A stretch of DNA of 64,000 nt. Source: Afifella sp. IM 167 (GTDB taxonomy: Bacteria; Pseudomonadota; Alphaproteobacteria; Rhizobiales; Afifellaceae). The notes below the pieces were generated by a model. The model made no database searches, was not told where the DNA came from, and saw only the letters and a list, made by a program, of their open reading frames with translations. Shown here piece after piece: positions 49,785 to 59,381 of this stretch. Made by a program: the position numbers and the translations under genes. Location of the stretch: assembly GCF_020144925.1 (NCBI RefSeq), contig NZ_NSLC01000006.1:62001-126000 (forward strand), written 5' to 3'. The first letter of the stretch is position 1. Each line of letters begins with the position of its first letter.

Positions 49785-51103
49785 GCAACCTTTCGCTCGC
49801 GGGCTGGTCCTTCGTCGTCCTGCTCCTGCTCATCTTCCTGCGCATGCCGATCGGGCTGGCCATGCTCCTCGTCGGCGTCGTCGGCAACGTTTTGATCAAC
49901 GGCTCCTGGATCCCGCTCCTGGCGCAGCTGAAGTCGCTGACCTACGAGACCTTCTCCTCCTATTCGCTGTCGATCGTGCCGCTCTTTCTCCTGATGGGCC
50001 AGTTCGCGACGCGCGGCGGCATGTCGAAACAGCTCTTTCGCGCCGCCGACGCCATGCTCGGCCATCACCGCGGCGGCGTCGCCATGGCCGCGATCGGCGC
50101 CTGCGCCGGCTTCGGGGCGATCTGCGGCTCCTCGCTCGCCACGGCCGCCACCATGGCGCAGGTGGCGATGCCGGAAATGCGCCGCTTCGGCTATTCCGGC
50201 GCCCTGTCGACGGGCTGCCTTGCGGCCGGCGGCACGCTCGGCATCCTGATCCCGCCCTCCGTCATTCTCGTCATCTATGCGATCCTGACCGAGCAGAACA
50301 TCGCCAAGCTGTTCCTCGCCGCCTTCATTCCGGGCATCCTCGCCGCGCTCGGCTACATCATCGCCACGGCCTGCTACGTCCGTCTCTGGCCGGAGGCCGC
50401 CGGCCACCGCGAGAAGGCGCACTGGCGCGAGAGGGCAGGGGCGCTCGTCGCCGTCTGGCCGGTCCTCATCGTCTTCGTGCTCGTCATCGGCGGCATCTAT
50501 CTCGGCGTCTTCACCCCGACGGAGGCGGCCGCCGTCGGCGCCGCCGGCACCGGGCTGATCGCGCTCGCCTCCGGCGAACTCGGTTGGCGCCAGCTCGTCG
50601 CCGCGCTGCTCGAAACGGCGGTCGCCACCGGCATGATCTTCTTCATCGTCTTCGGGGCGGCGACCTTCAACACCTTCCTCGCCTTCTCCCAGCTTCCCCA
50701 GACCATGGCGGCGATGGTGGTGGAAAGCGGCTACGATCCCTGGCTGGTGCTGGTCGCCATCCTGCTCTGCTACCTCGCCTTCGGCTGCGTCATGGATTCG
50801 CTTTCCATGATCCTCCTGACCATCCCGATCTTCTTCCCGGTCGTCAGCGGCCTCGATTTCGGCCTGGGTCCGGAGGAGTTCGCCATCTGGTTCGGCATCC
50901 TCGTCCTGATCGTCGTGGAGGTGGGGCTGATCACCCCGCCGGTCGGAATGAATCTTTTCGTCATCAACTCGCTTTCCGGCGGCGTGAGGATGAGCGAGAC
51001 CTTTCGGGGCGTTTTACCATTCGTGGCGAGCGACCTCGTCCGGGTGGCGATTCTGGTAGCCTTCCCCTCCGTCACACTGGTTATGCTGCGTCTGCTCTAT
51101 TGA
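49781..51103 (+). CDS. TRAP transporter large membrane subunit DctM
   Basis: 440 residues from the GTG at 49781, overlapping the DctQ stop. About twelve membrane helices form the channel: LIFLRMPIGLAMLLVGVVGN, CAGFGAICGSSLATAATMAQVAMPEMRRFGY and GTLGILIPPSVILVIYAILTEQNI are DctM signatures. It uses an ion gradient to import an organic acid or similar compound delivered by a DctP protein encoded elsewhere. Confidence 0.93.
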   Translation: MSNLSLAGWSFVVLLLLIFLRMPIGLAMLLVGVVGNVLINGSWIPLLAQLKSLTYETFSSYSLSIVPLFLLMGQFATRGGMSKQLFRAADAMLGHHRGGVAMAAIGACAGFGAICGSSLATAATMAQVAMPEMRRFGYSGALSTGCLAAGGTLGILIPPSVILVIYAILTEQNIAKLFLAAFIPGILAALGYIIATACYVRLWPEAAGHREKAHWRERAGALVAVWPVLIVFVLVIGGIYLGVFTPTEAAAVGAAGTGLIALASGELGWRQLVAALLETAVATGMIFFIVFGAATFNTFLAFSQLPQTMAAMVVESGYDPWLVLVAILLCYLAFGCVMDSLSMILLTIPIFFPVVSGLDFGLGPEEFAIWFGILVLIVVEVGLITPPVGMNLFVINSLSGGVRMSETFRGVLPFVASDLVRVAILVAFPSVTLVMLRLLY

Positions 51104-51216
51104 GTAGCCGGCAAGGCTTCTTATCTGAGGAAGCACGATTCCGGTGTCCCCTGCGCCGCTTCGGCTGCAACTGAAGGCCTCCGCCGGCGTTGGCGATGCA
51201 ACACAGGGAGGACGTC

Positions 51217-53487
51217 ATGTCTTTTCGCGCCCGATATATCACCCGCCCGCTCTTCGGCTGGGCCCGCTCCGTCATGCCCGCCATGTCCGATACCGAGCGC
51301 GAGGCCATCGAGGCCGGCGGCGTGTGGTGGGACGCCGAGCTCTTCACCGGCACGCCGGATTACGACAAGCTCCTGAGCGCCGCGCCCGCAAAGCTTACCG
51401 AGGAAGAAAAGGCCTTCATGGACGGCCCCGTCCAGGAACTCTGCCGGATGGTGGACGACTGGGACATCAACTGGAACCGTCACGACCTGCCGCCCGAGAT
51501 CTGGGACTTCCTGCGCGAGAAGCGCTTCTTCGGCATGATCATTCCGAAGCAGTATGGCGGCCTCGGCTTTTCGGCCTTCGCCCATTCGGAGGTGATCCGG
51601 ATGGTCTCCACGGCGAGCGTTACCGGCGGCGTCTCCGTCATGGTGCCGAACTCGCTCGGACCGGGCGAACTCTTGATGCTCTTCGGCACCGACGAGCAGC
51701 GCGACTACTGGCTACCCCGTCTCGCCCGCGGCGAGGAAATCCCCTGTTTCGGTCTGACCAGCGAGCATGCCGGCTCGGATGCGGCGGCGATGGTCGATAC
51801 CGGCGTCGTGACCCGCGGCACCTATGAGGGCGAGGAAGTCCTCGGAATTCGCCTCAACTTTTCCAAGCGCTACATCACGCTGGCGCCGATCGCGACGGTG
51901 ATCGGCCTCGCATTCAAGATGAAGGATCCGGATCATCTTCTTGGTTCACAGGAAGATCTTGGCATTACCGTCGCGCTGGTTCCGGCCAGCACGCCGGGCG
52001 TCAAGCGCGGCGAGCGGCACATCCCGGCCATGACCTTCTTCCAGAACGGCCCGCTTGAGGGCGAGGACGTCTTCGTGCCGATGTCGGCGATCATCGGCGG
52101 CGAGGCGCAGATCGGCAAGGGCTGGCGCATGCTGATGGGCGCGCTGGCTGCCGGCCGGGGCATTTCCCTGCCGTCCCTGTCTTCCGCGGCGGCTTCCTTC
52201 GCCGCCCGCTCCACCGGCGCCTATTCGCGCGTGCGCCGACAATTCAACATTCCCGTCGGCCAGTTCGAGGGCGTGCAGGAGCATCTCGCCCAGCTCGCCG
52301 GCGCCGCCTACGAGCTCGATTCGGCCCGCCGGCTGACCTGCGCCGCGCTCGACGACGGGCACAAATCGGGCGTCATCGCCGCCATCATGAAGGCGCACGC
52401 CACCTACCGCATGCGCGAATCCGTCAACAGCGCTTACGACATTCATTCCGGCAAGGCGGTCATCGACGGGCCGAAGAACTATCTCGGCAATCTTTATCGC
52501 GCCGTGCCGGTCGGCATCACGGTCGAGGGCGCCAATATCCTCACCCGCAACCTGATGATCTTCGGCCAGGGCGTCATCCGCGCCCATCCCTTCCTCCTGG
52601 AGGAGATGACCGCGCTCGCCGAGCCCGACAGGGAAAAGGCCGTCGCCGATTTCGACAAGGCCTTCTGGGCCCATGTCGGCCACACCTTCAAGAATGCCTT
52701 CCGCGCCATCGGCCGCGGCTGGACCTTCGGCCTCTTCGCCCCGGCGCCGGATGCCGGCAAGGCGACGCGCCACTACCGACAGCTGTCGCGCTATTCGGCC
52801 GCCTTCGCCCTCCTCAGCGATCTTGCCCTCGTCACCCTCGGCGGCAACCTCAAGCGCAAGGAGCGCATCTCGGCCCGTCTCGGCGACATCCTTTCCGAGC
52901 TCTACCTTCTCTCCGCGACGCTGAAGCGCTTCGAGGTCGATCAGCGGCCGGACGCCGACCTGCCGCTCGTCGATTACGTCTGCGAGCGCGGCTTCCAGAA
53001 GATGGGCATCGCCTTTGCCGAGCTGTTCGACAATCTGCCCTTCCGCCCGGCGGCCTGGCTGATGCGCGTCGCATGCTTCCCGTTCGGCGCGCGCCGCGCC
53101 GGCCCGTCCGACAGGCTCGCCCAGACTTGTGCCGAAATGCTGATGGTGCCGTCGGAGGCGCGCGATCGCCTCACCTCCGGCATCTATCTGGGCGCCGGCA
53201 AGGAAGTGAGCGCCATCGCCGATCTGGAGCGCGCCTTCGCACTGGTGGTGGAGACGGACGATCTCCGCCGCAAGCTCGCCAAGGCGAAGATCCGCACTCC
53301 CGAGGAGGCGAGGGAGAAGGGTCTCGTCACCGCCGAGGAAGCGGCGCGCCTTGCCGAGGCCGACGAGGCGGCGGCGAAGGTCATCGCCGTCGACGCCTTC
53401 CCCGCAGAGGCCTTCAACGGCGCCGAGCTGCTTCACGAGCACGCTGCCCCCACCACAAATGTCCACGACCTGAAGCGGACCGCATAA
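51217..53487 (+). CDS. fadE: Acyl-CoA dehydrogenase, FadE-like with DUF1974
   Basis: 756 residues from the ATG with AGGGAGG upstream. The middle is the acyl-CoA dehydrogenase flavoprotein core (CFGLTSEHAGSDAAAM, VEGANILTRNLMIFGQGVIRAHPF). The C-terminal 250 residues match the DUF1974 domain of large FadE enzymes. It catalyses the first, FAD-dependent step of fatty-acid beta-oxidation. It heads a four-gene plus-strand operon. Confidence 0.93.
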   Translation: MSFRARYITRPLFGWARSVMPAMSDTEREAIEAGGVWWDAELFTGTPDYDKLLSAAPAKLTEEEKAFMDGPVQELCRMVDDWDINWNRHDLPPEIWDFLREKRFFGMIIPKQYGGLGFSAFAHSEVIRMVSTASVTGGVSVMVPNSLGPGELLMLFGTDEQRDYWLPRLARGEEIPCFGLTSEHAGSDAAAMVDTGVVTRGTYEGEEVLGIRLNFSKRYITLAPIATVIGLAFKMKDPDHLLGSQEDLGITVALVPASTPGVKRGERHIPAMTFFQNGPLEGEDVFVPMSAIIGGEAQIGKGWRMLMGALAAGRGISLPSLSSAAASFAARSTGAYSRVRRQFNIPVGQFEGVQEHLAQLAGAAYELDSARRLTCAALDDGHKSGVIAAIMKAHATYRMRESVNSAYDIHSGKAVIDGPKNYLGNLYRAVPVGITVEGANILTRNLMIFGQGVIRAHPFLLEEMTALAEPDREKAVADFDKAFWAHVGHTFKNAFRAIGRGWTFGLFAPAPDAGKATRHYRQLSRYSAAFALLSDLALVTLGGNLKRKERISARLGDILSELYLLSATLKRFEVDQRPDADLPLVDYVCERGFQKMGIAFAELFDNLPFRPAAWLMRVACFPFGARRAGPSDRLAQTCAEMLMVPSEARDRLTSGIYLGAGKEVSAIADLERAFALVVETDDLRRKLAKAKIRTPEEAREKGLVTAEEAARLAEADEAAAKVIAVDAFPAEAFNGAELLHEHAAPTTNVHDLKRTA

Positions 53488-53490
53488 GAC

Positions 53491-54777
53491 ATGCCACAGC
53501 CAGTCTACATCGTTGACGGGGCTCGCACCCCGTTCCTGAAGGCGCGCGGCAAGCCCGGCCCCTTCACGCCGGTCGACCTTGCCGTGCAATGCGGCCGGCC
53601 GCTCCTGATGCGCCAGCCCTTCGCGCCGGACGCCATCGACGAGGTCATCCTCGGCTGCGTCAACGTCATCGCTGACGAGATGAACCCGGCGCGGGTGGCC
53701 ACGCTCCGCCTCAACATGAGCGACGAGACGCCGGCCTTCACCGTGCAGATCAACTGCGGCTCCGGCATGCAGTCGATCGACACGGCCTTCCGCTACGTGC
53801 AGGACGGCAGCCGGGACCTGGTTCTCGCCGGCGGCGCGGAATCGCTCTCCCATTCGCCGATGGTCCTGAAGAACGACGCCGTGGAATGGCTCGGCAAGTT
53901 CAACACGTCGAAGTCCTTCTGGGACAAGCTCTCCACCGCCACCGCGCTGAAGCCGGGATATCTGGTGCCGGAGATCGGCCTGGAGCGCGGCCTCACCGAT
54001 CCGATCGTGGAACTCAACATGGGCCAGACCGCCGAGGTGCTGGCCCAGATGTTCGACATCTCCCGCGAGGAGGCCGACCGCTACGCCATGGAGAGCCATC
54101 ACCGGCTCGCCCGGGCACAGGAGGAAGGCTGGCTCGGCACCGAGGTGATGCCCTCCTTCGACCGCGACGGGAAGGTCTACGAGGCCGATGACGGCGTGCG
54201 CCCGGACAGCTCCATGGAGAGCCTCGCCAAGCTGAAGCCGGCCTTCGAGCGCCCCTTCGGCAAGGTGACGGCGGGCAATTCCTCGCAGATCACCGACGGC
54301 GCCTCCTGGGTGATCCTGGCTTCCGAAAAGGCTGTCGAGGAGCACGGGCTGACGCCGAAGGCGAAGATCGTCGACTGCGCCTGGGGCGCGCTCGATCCGT
54401 CCATCATGGGCCTCGGCCCGGTCGTCTCCTCGGCAAAGCTGATGCGCCGGAACGAGATCGCGCTTTCCGACATCGACCTTTGGGAGCTGAACGAGGCCTT
54501 CGCGGCACAGGTGATCGCCTGCCTCAGGGCCTTTGAGGACGAGACGGTCTGCAAGGACGTTCTGGGTCTGGAGGGCCCGCTCGGCCATATCGACCGCGAC
54601 AGGCTCAATATCGACGGGGGCGCCATCAGCCTTGGCCATCCGGTCGGCACCTCCGGCAACCGCATCGTGCTGCATCTCGCCAATGCGCTGGAGCGCACCG
54701 GCGGCAGGCGGGGCATTGCCACAGAATGCATCGGCGGCGGCCAGGGCGGCGCCATGCTCATCGAACGCGTGATGTGA
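53491..54777 (+). CDS. fadA: 3-ketoacyl-CoA thiolase / acetyl-CoA acetyltransferase
   Basis: 428 residues with all three catalytic residues of thiolases in place: C89 (NCGSGMQSID), H383 (GHPVGTSG) and C413 (CIGGGQGGAM). It cleaves 3-ketoacyl-CoA to acetyl-CoA and a shortened acyl-CoA, the last beta-oxidation step. It starts three bases after fadE and ends eight bases before the bifunctional enzyme gene. It is of the FadI/FadA biological type by context. Confidence 0.93.
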   Translation: MPQPVYIVDGARTPFLKARGKPGPFTPVDLAVQCGRPLLMRQPFAPDAIDEVILGCVNVIADEMNPARVATLRLNMSDETPAFTVQINCGSGMQSIDTAFRYVQDGSRDLVLAGGAESLSHSPMVLKNDAVEWLGKFNTSKSFWDKLSTATALKPGYLVPEIGLERGLTDPIVELNMGQTAEVLAQMFDISREEADRYAMESHHRLARAQEEGWLGTEVMPSFDRDGKVYEADDGVRPDSSMESLAKLKPAFERPFGKVTAGNSSQITDGASWVILASEKAVEEHGLTPKAKIVDCAWGALDPSIMGLGPVVSSAKLMRRNEIALSDIDLWELNEAFAAQVIACLRAFEDETVCKDVLGLEGPLGHIDRDRLNIDGGAISLGHPVGTSGNRIVLHLANALERTGGRRGIATECIGGGQGGAMLIERVM

Positions 54778-54785
54778 GGATCGCC

Positions 54786-56903
54786 ATGGGACACATGCTG
54801 GACGCGCTTTCGCCGCGCCTTCTGGAAACCGGGCCGGTCGATCTCGCCGCGGCCCCTTCGGGCACCAATTTCAGGCGCGGCCGCGACGCCGAGGGGGTGG
54901 AATGGCTCCTCCTCGACATGCCGGGCCGCTCCGTCAACGTCGTCGACCAGTCGATGCTGGAAGAGCTCGACGGCATCCTCGGCGAACTGGAGAGGAACCC
55001 GCCGAAGGCGCTCGTCATCCGCTCGGTAAAGCCCTCTGGCTTCATCGTCGGCGCCGACATCAAGATGTTCGACGGCCTGAAGAGCGCCGGCGAGGTGGAA
55101 GAGGCGCTGGGCAAGGCCCATGCGGTCGTCGACCGGCTGGAGAAGCTTTCCTTCCCGACCGCCGCGATCATCCACGGCAACTGCCTCGGCGGGGGGCTTG
55201 AGATCGCGCTCGCCTGCAAGCGGCGGATCGCCGTCGGCAAGGCCAAGCTCGGTTTCCCGGAAGTGATGCTCGGCCTGCATCCGGGTCTTGGCGGCACCTA
55301 TCGCTCCACCGCGCTCATCGACCCCACCGAGGCGATGACGATGATGCTGACGGGCAAGACGAAATCGGCCCGCGCCGCCAAGCGGCTCGGCCTCGTCGAC
55401 GTCGCCATCGAGGAGCGCCATGTCGCCGCCGCCGTCTCCGCGCTTGCCAAGGGCGAACTGAAGAGCGCCGCCTCCGACGGGCTGATGGACAAGGCGCTGG
55501 CGACCGGCCCCGGACGCCGCTTCGCCGGCGAGCGTATGCGCTCCAAGGTCGCCGAGCGGGCGCGCCGGGAGCATTATCCCGCCCCCTATGCGCTGATCGA
55601 GCTCTGGCAGGAGCATGGCGGCGACCGGAAGGCGATGCAGGCGGGCGAGATCCGTTCCTTCGCCTCGCTGCTCGTCACCGACACGGCCCGCAACCTCATC
55701 CGCGTCTTCTTCCTGCGCGAGAAGCTGAAGGGCGAGGGCGCCGGCAAGAGCGGCATCCGCCACGTCCATGTCGTCGGCGCCGGCACGATGGGCGGCGAGA
55801 TCGCCGCCTGGTGCGCCAAGAGCGGCATGACGGCGACGCTTCAGGACGTCGCCACCGCCCCGATCGGCAAGGCCGTGAAGTCGGCCGCGAGGATGCTGGA
55901 AAAGGTGCTGAAGGACCGGATCGCCATCCGCAACGCGCTCGACAGGCTGATCCCGGACCCGAACGGCTATGGCGCGGCCAAGGCCGACCTCATCATCGAG
56001 GCGGTGCCCGAAAGGCTCGACCTCAAGAAGAAGATCTATGCCGGCCTTGAAGAGAGGATGAAGCCCGGCGCGATCCTTGCGACCAACACCTCGTCCATCC
56101 CGCTGGAGGATCTGCGCGACGGACTGAAGGATCCCGCCCGCTTCGTCGGCATCCACTTCTTCAACCCGGTCTCGCGCATGCAGCTGGTGGAGGTGGTGCG
56201 CCATGACGGGCTGTCGGAAGAGACGCTGAAGACCACGCTCGCCTTCGTCACCGATATCGACCGCCTGCCGGCGCCGGTGAAGTCCTCGCCGGGCTTCCTC
56301 GTCAACAGGGTGCTGACGCCGTATCTCCTGGAAGCCATGCTCCTCCTCGACGAGGGCGTGGAGCCGGAGATGATCGACGAGGCGGCCGAGGAATTCGGCA
56401 TGCCGATGGGCCCGGTGGAGCTGATGGACAATGTCGGCCTCGATGTCGGTCTGGCCGTCGCCGACGAGCTGCGCGGCCGGCTCTCCACGCCGATCCCCGA
56501 GGCACCCGCCTGGCTGAAGGAGAAGGTGGAAAAGGGCGAGCTCGGCAGGAAGACCGGCAAGGGGCTTTATACCTACGGCAAGGACGGCAAGCCGGAGAAG
56601 AAGCGCCACGAGGGCACCATCCAGCGCGCCGACCTTACCGACCGCCTGGTCCTGCCGCTCCTCAACACCTCCGTCGCGGCGCTGCGCGAGAACGTCGTCC
56701 GGGACGAGGACATCCTCGACGGCGCGATGATCTTCGGCACCGGCTTTGCGCCCTTTCGCGGCGGTCCGATCCACTATGCGCGCGGACGTGGCGTCGCCGA
56801 GATCGTCAAGCGGCTGGAGGAACTCGCCGAGAAATACGGCGAGCGTTTTGCGCCCGACGCCGGCTGGGCGGATCTGAGACAGGAAGAGCGTGCAGCCGCC
56901 TGA
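54786..56903 (+). CDS. fadB: Bifunctional enoyl-CoA hydratase / 3-hydroxyacyl-CoA dehydrogenase
   Basis: 705 residues. The crotonase part (residues 1-290) has SVKPSGFIVGADIKMF with the oxyanion loop and GNCLGGGLEIALACKRRIAV. The NAD domain has HVVGAGTMGGEIAAWCA near residue 325, HFFNPVSRMQLVEVV with catalytic His, and two helical dehydrogenase C-terminal domains. It performs the middle two steps of beta-oxidation. Context shows it partners the thiolase upstream; the FadJ name would be equally fair. Confidence 0.93.
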   Translation: MGHMLDALSPRLLETGPVDLAAAPSGTNFRRGRDAEGVEWLLLDMPGRSVNVVDQSMLEELDGILGELERNPPKALVIRSVKPSGFIVGADIKMFDGLKSAGEVEEALGKAHAVVDRLEKLSFPTAAIIHGNCLGGGLEIALACKRRIAVGKAKLGFPEVMLGLHPGLGGTYRSTALIDPTEAMTMMLTGKTKSARAAKRLGLVDVAIEERHVAAAVSALAKGELKSAASDGLMDKALATGPGRRFAGERMRSKVAERARREHYPAPYALIELWQEHGGDRKAMQAGEIRSFASLLVTDTARNLIRVFFLREKLKGEGAGKSGIRHVHVVGAGTMGGEIAAWCAKSGMTATLQDVATAPIGKAVKSAARMLEKVLKDRIAIRNALDRLIPDPNGYGAAKADLIIEAVPERLDLKKKIYAGLEERMKPGAILATNTSSIPLEDLRDGLKDPARFVGIHFFNPVSRMQLVEVVRHDGLSEETLKTTLAFVTDIDRLPAPVKSSPGFLVNRVLTPYLLEAMLLLDEGVEPEMIDEAAEEFGMPMGPVELMDNVGLDVGLAVADELRGRLSTPIPEAPAWLKEKVEKGELGRKTGKGLYTYGKDGKPEKKRHEGTIQRADLTDRLVLPLLNTSVAALRENVVRDEDILDGAMIFGTGFAPFRGGPIHYARGRGVAEIVKRLEELAEKYGERFAPDAGWADLRQEERAAA

Positions 56904-58752
56904 GGCATTTTCCGACGCCGAGGAGATCGCCGAGCGCATCATCGCCCATGTGGGCCGGGACATCGTTCTCGGCCTGCCGCTCGGCCTCGGCAAGGCCAAC
57001 CGCGTGGCGAACGCGCTCTACCGGCGCGCCGCGCGCGATCCGTCCGTATCGCTGCGCATCTTCACCGGGCTGACGCTGCAGGCACCCTCGGCTTCTTCCG
57101 AGATCGAGAAGCGCTTCGTCGGTCCGCTCGCCGAACGGCTCTATGCCGGCTATCCGCCGCTCGAATACGCCGCGCCGATGCGCCGGGGCGAATTGCCGGC
57201 GAACGTCGCCGTCAACGAGTTCTTCTTCCTCGCCGGCAAATACCTTTCGAGCCCCGCGGCGCAGCAATCCTACATCAGCGCCAACTACACCCACGCCACC
57301 CGCGCGCTGCTCGACCGCGGCGTCAACGTGCTCGCCCAGATGGTGGCGAGGAAGGGGGAGGGGGCGGACGCCACCTATTCGCTTTCCTGCAACACCGACA
57401 TCACCCTCGATATCCTGCCCACCTTCCGCCGCCGGCGCGAGACGGGCGAGAAGGTCGCCTATGTCGGCGAGGTCAACAACGCGCTGCCCTATATGCCCGG
57501 CCCGGCAGAGCTGCCGGCGAGCGATTTCGAGTTCCTGCTCGATGCCGGCGACCATCCCCTTTTCGTCACGCCCAAGCCGCCCATCTCGCTGGCCGATTAC
57601 GCGATCGGCCTCAACGCGGCGAGCATGGTGCCGGATGGCGGCACGCTGCAGATCGGCATCGGCTCGATCGGCGATGCGCTGACCCATGCCCTCATCCTGC
57701 GCCACCGCGCGCCCGAGGTTTTTTGCGCCGCGCTCGATGCCCTCGGGCCTCCGCCGCAAGGGCTGGAGCGCCATTGCGAACCGTTTCGCGAGGGGCTTTA
57801 CGGCGCCTCGGAGATGTTCGTCGACGGCTTCCTCGACCTTTACGAGGCCGGCATCCTGAAGCGGCCGGCGCATGACGGCGCCATCCTCCATGCCGGCTTC
57901 TTCCTCGGCCAGAAAAGCTTCTACGAGCGGCTGAAGGCGTTGCCGGAAGCCGAACGCATGAAGCTTTCCATGCGTGAGATCTCCTTCGTCAACGAGCTCT
58001 ACGGCGTGCGCGAGGAAGAAAAGCGCCAAGACCGGCGCAAGGCCCGCTTCGTCAACAACGCCATGATGGCGACGCTGATGGGGGCCATCGTCTCCGACCA
58101 GCTGGAGGACGGGCGCGTCGTTTCCGGCGTCGGCGGCCAGTACAATTTCGTCGCCCAGGCCTTCGCGCTCCAGGATGCGCATTCGGTGATGGCGCTCCAC
58201 GCCTCGCGCACCTCCGCCGGCAGGCCCCGCTCCAACATCGTCTGGAGCTACGGCCACGAGACGGTGCCGCGACACCTGAAGGACATCGTCGTCACCGAAT
58301 ACGGCATTGCGAGCCTGCGCGGGCGCACCGACAGCGAAACGATCGCGGCGATGCTCGCCATCGCCGATGCCCGCTTCCAGGCGGATCTGGAAAAAAGCGC
58401 CAGATCGGCCGGCAAGCTGGAGAAGGCCTATCGTTTCACGGGGCCCGAAAACACGCGCGCGCGCATCGAAACGGCGCTTTCGCCCTTCCGGCGCGAGGGG
58501 CATCTGCCGCGCTTTCCGCTCGGCACCGATTTCACCGCGGACGAGCAGGCGCTTCTGCCCGCGCTCGCCTTCCTGAAGGGCCACAAGGGCGACTGGCTCG
58601 CTCTGGCGAAGACGCTGCGCGAAGGCTGGCGCGCCGACGACATTTCGGCTGAGGAGGAACGCGCGCTCGCCCGCATGCAGCTTCAAAACCCGTCGGGGCT
58701 GAAGGAAAGGGCCCTGGCGGCCCTGATCCTCGGCGCCCTGCGCAAGGGCTGA
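56890..58752 (+). CDS. Acetyl-CoA hydrolase/CoA-transferase family protein
   Basis: 620 residues from a GTG that overlaps fadB by 14 bases. The C-terminal half is the AcH_C CoA-transferase fold, with EISFVNELYG, SGVGGQYNFVAQAFAL, RSNIVWSYGHETVPRHLKDIVVTEYG and the N-terminal half FTGLTLQAP. A conserved Glu for the CoA-thioester link lies near VTEYGIASLRG. It probably moves CoA between acetyl-CoA and a short acid, or hydrolyses it, recycling CoA in beta-oxidation. Its substrate is unknown. It converges on the HTH gene with a one-base gap. Confidence 0.82.
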   Translation: MQPPEAFSDAEEIAERIIAHVGRDIVLGLPLGLGKANRVANALYRRAARDPSVSLRIFTGLTLQAPSASSEIEKRFVGPLAERLYAGYPPLEYAAPMRRGELPANVAVNEFFFLAGKYLSSPAAQQSYISANYTHATRALLDRGVNVLAQMVARKGEGADATYSLSCNTDITLDILPTFRRRRETGEKVAYVGEVNNALPYMPGPAELPASDFEFLLDAGDHPLFVTPKPPISLADYAIGLNAASMVPDGGTLQIGIGSIGDALTHALILRHRAPEVFCAALDALGPPPQGLERHCEPFREGLYGASEMFVDGFLDLYEAGILKRPAHDGAILHAGFFLGQKSFYERLKALPEAERMKLSMREISFVNELYGVREEEKRQDRRKARFVNNAMMATLMGAIVSDQLEDGRVVSGVGGQYNFVAQAFALQDAHSVMALHASRTSAGRPRSNIVWSYGHETVPRHLKDIVVTEYGIASLRGRTDSETIAAMLAIADARFQADLEKSARSAGKLEKAYRFTGPENTRARIETALSPFRREGHLPRFPLGTDFTADEQALLPALAFLKGHKGDWLALAKTLREGWRADDISAEEERALARMQLQNPSGLKERALAALILGALRKG

Positions 58753-58753
58753 C

Positions 58754-59032
58754 CTACGCTACGGCGTCGGCGACCATGTCGGGGTCGCGCATGATCACCC
58801 GCACATAGGCGACGGCGAAATCCGGCGGCGTCACGCGCGCCTGCTCCCAGTCCCGCAACGTGCCGAGGGGCACCCGGAAGCGCCGCGCGAACTCCGCCTG
58901 CGAGAGGCCGAGGCCGATGCGTGCCTTGCGCACGATGCGCGCTTTCTGCCCCCGGTCCATCGCTTCGGCCGAGACGTCGAAATCTTCCGGGTCCTGCGGA
59001 TCAGCGGGCAGAACGATACGATCTTTCTTCAC
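58754..59032 (-). CDS. HTH antitoxin partner of BrnT-like toxin
   Basis: 92 residues. Residues 35-75 are an XRE helix-turn-helix: ARIGLGLSQAEFARRFRVPLGTLRDWEQARVTPPDFA, typical of HTH antitoxins paired with BrnT, instead of the classic ribbon-helix-helix BrnA. Its start overlaps the BrnT frame by 32 bases, the expected translational coupling. It probably binds the palindrome upstream of the pair to repress it. Confidence 0.82.
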   Translation of the reverse strand: MKKDRIVLPADPQDPEDFDVSAEAMDRGQKARIVRKARIGLGLSQAEFARRFRVPLGTLRDWEQARVTPPDFAVAYVRVIMRDPDMVADAVA

Positions 59033-59273
59033 TCTTGTTGCTCCTGCGCACCGAGATGAAACGCGGCAGCGTACCGCGCCAGACGAAAACGGCCGTGTAC
59101 GCCTTGCCGTCGACCTCGCCGATCGCCTTGAACCGTTCTTCCCCGTCCTGCGGCCGTATCGAGGGAAGGATCAGAAGGTTCTCATCCTCCATGATCCGGT
59201 CGCCGAAGATGAGCGGCAGGCCGTGACGCTTGAGATTGATTGCGTCCTTGGCCGGGTCGAACCTGTCTCCCAT
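59001..59273 (-). CDS. brnT: BrnT-family ribonuclease toxin
   Basis: 90 residues from the ATG at 59273. The BrnT core is clear: FDPAKDAINLKRHGLPLIFGDRIMEDE near the start, ERFKAIGEVDGKAYTAVFVWRG in the middle and ISVRRSNKSEERSY at the end, where Arg and Ser residues form the RNA-cleaving face in the RelE-like fold. The gene precedes its HTH antitoxin, with which it overlaps. It likely belongs to a type II module. Confidence 0.88.
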   Translation of the reverse strand: MGDRFDPAKDAINLKRHGLPLIFGDRIMEDENLLILPSIRPQDGEERFKAIGEVDGKAYTAVFVWRGTLPRFISVRRSNKSEERSYRSAR

Positions 59274-59283
59274 GGGAAATATA

Positions 59284-59298
59284 TACGGAAATTCCGTA
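59284..59298. promoter_or_regulatory. Palindromic operator ahead of brnT
   Basis: TACGGAA and TTCCGTA are perfect seven-base arms around one central A, starting 11 bases before the brnT start in an AT-rich stretch. Autoregulation by the toxin-antitoxin complex at such a site is the norm for these modules. It also lies about 85 bp before ureD on the other strand. Confidence 0.6.
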
Positions 59299-59381
59299 GT
59301 TCTGCAAATTGTCACCTTGGTCGCGCCCCTCGACTTCTCGGCCCGTCTCGCCGATGTTTCCGGCAGGCGAGAAGGGGCGGG

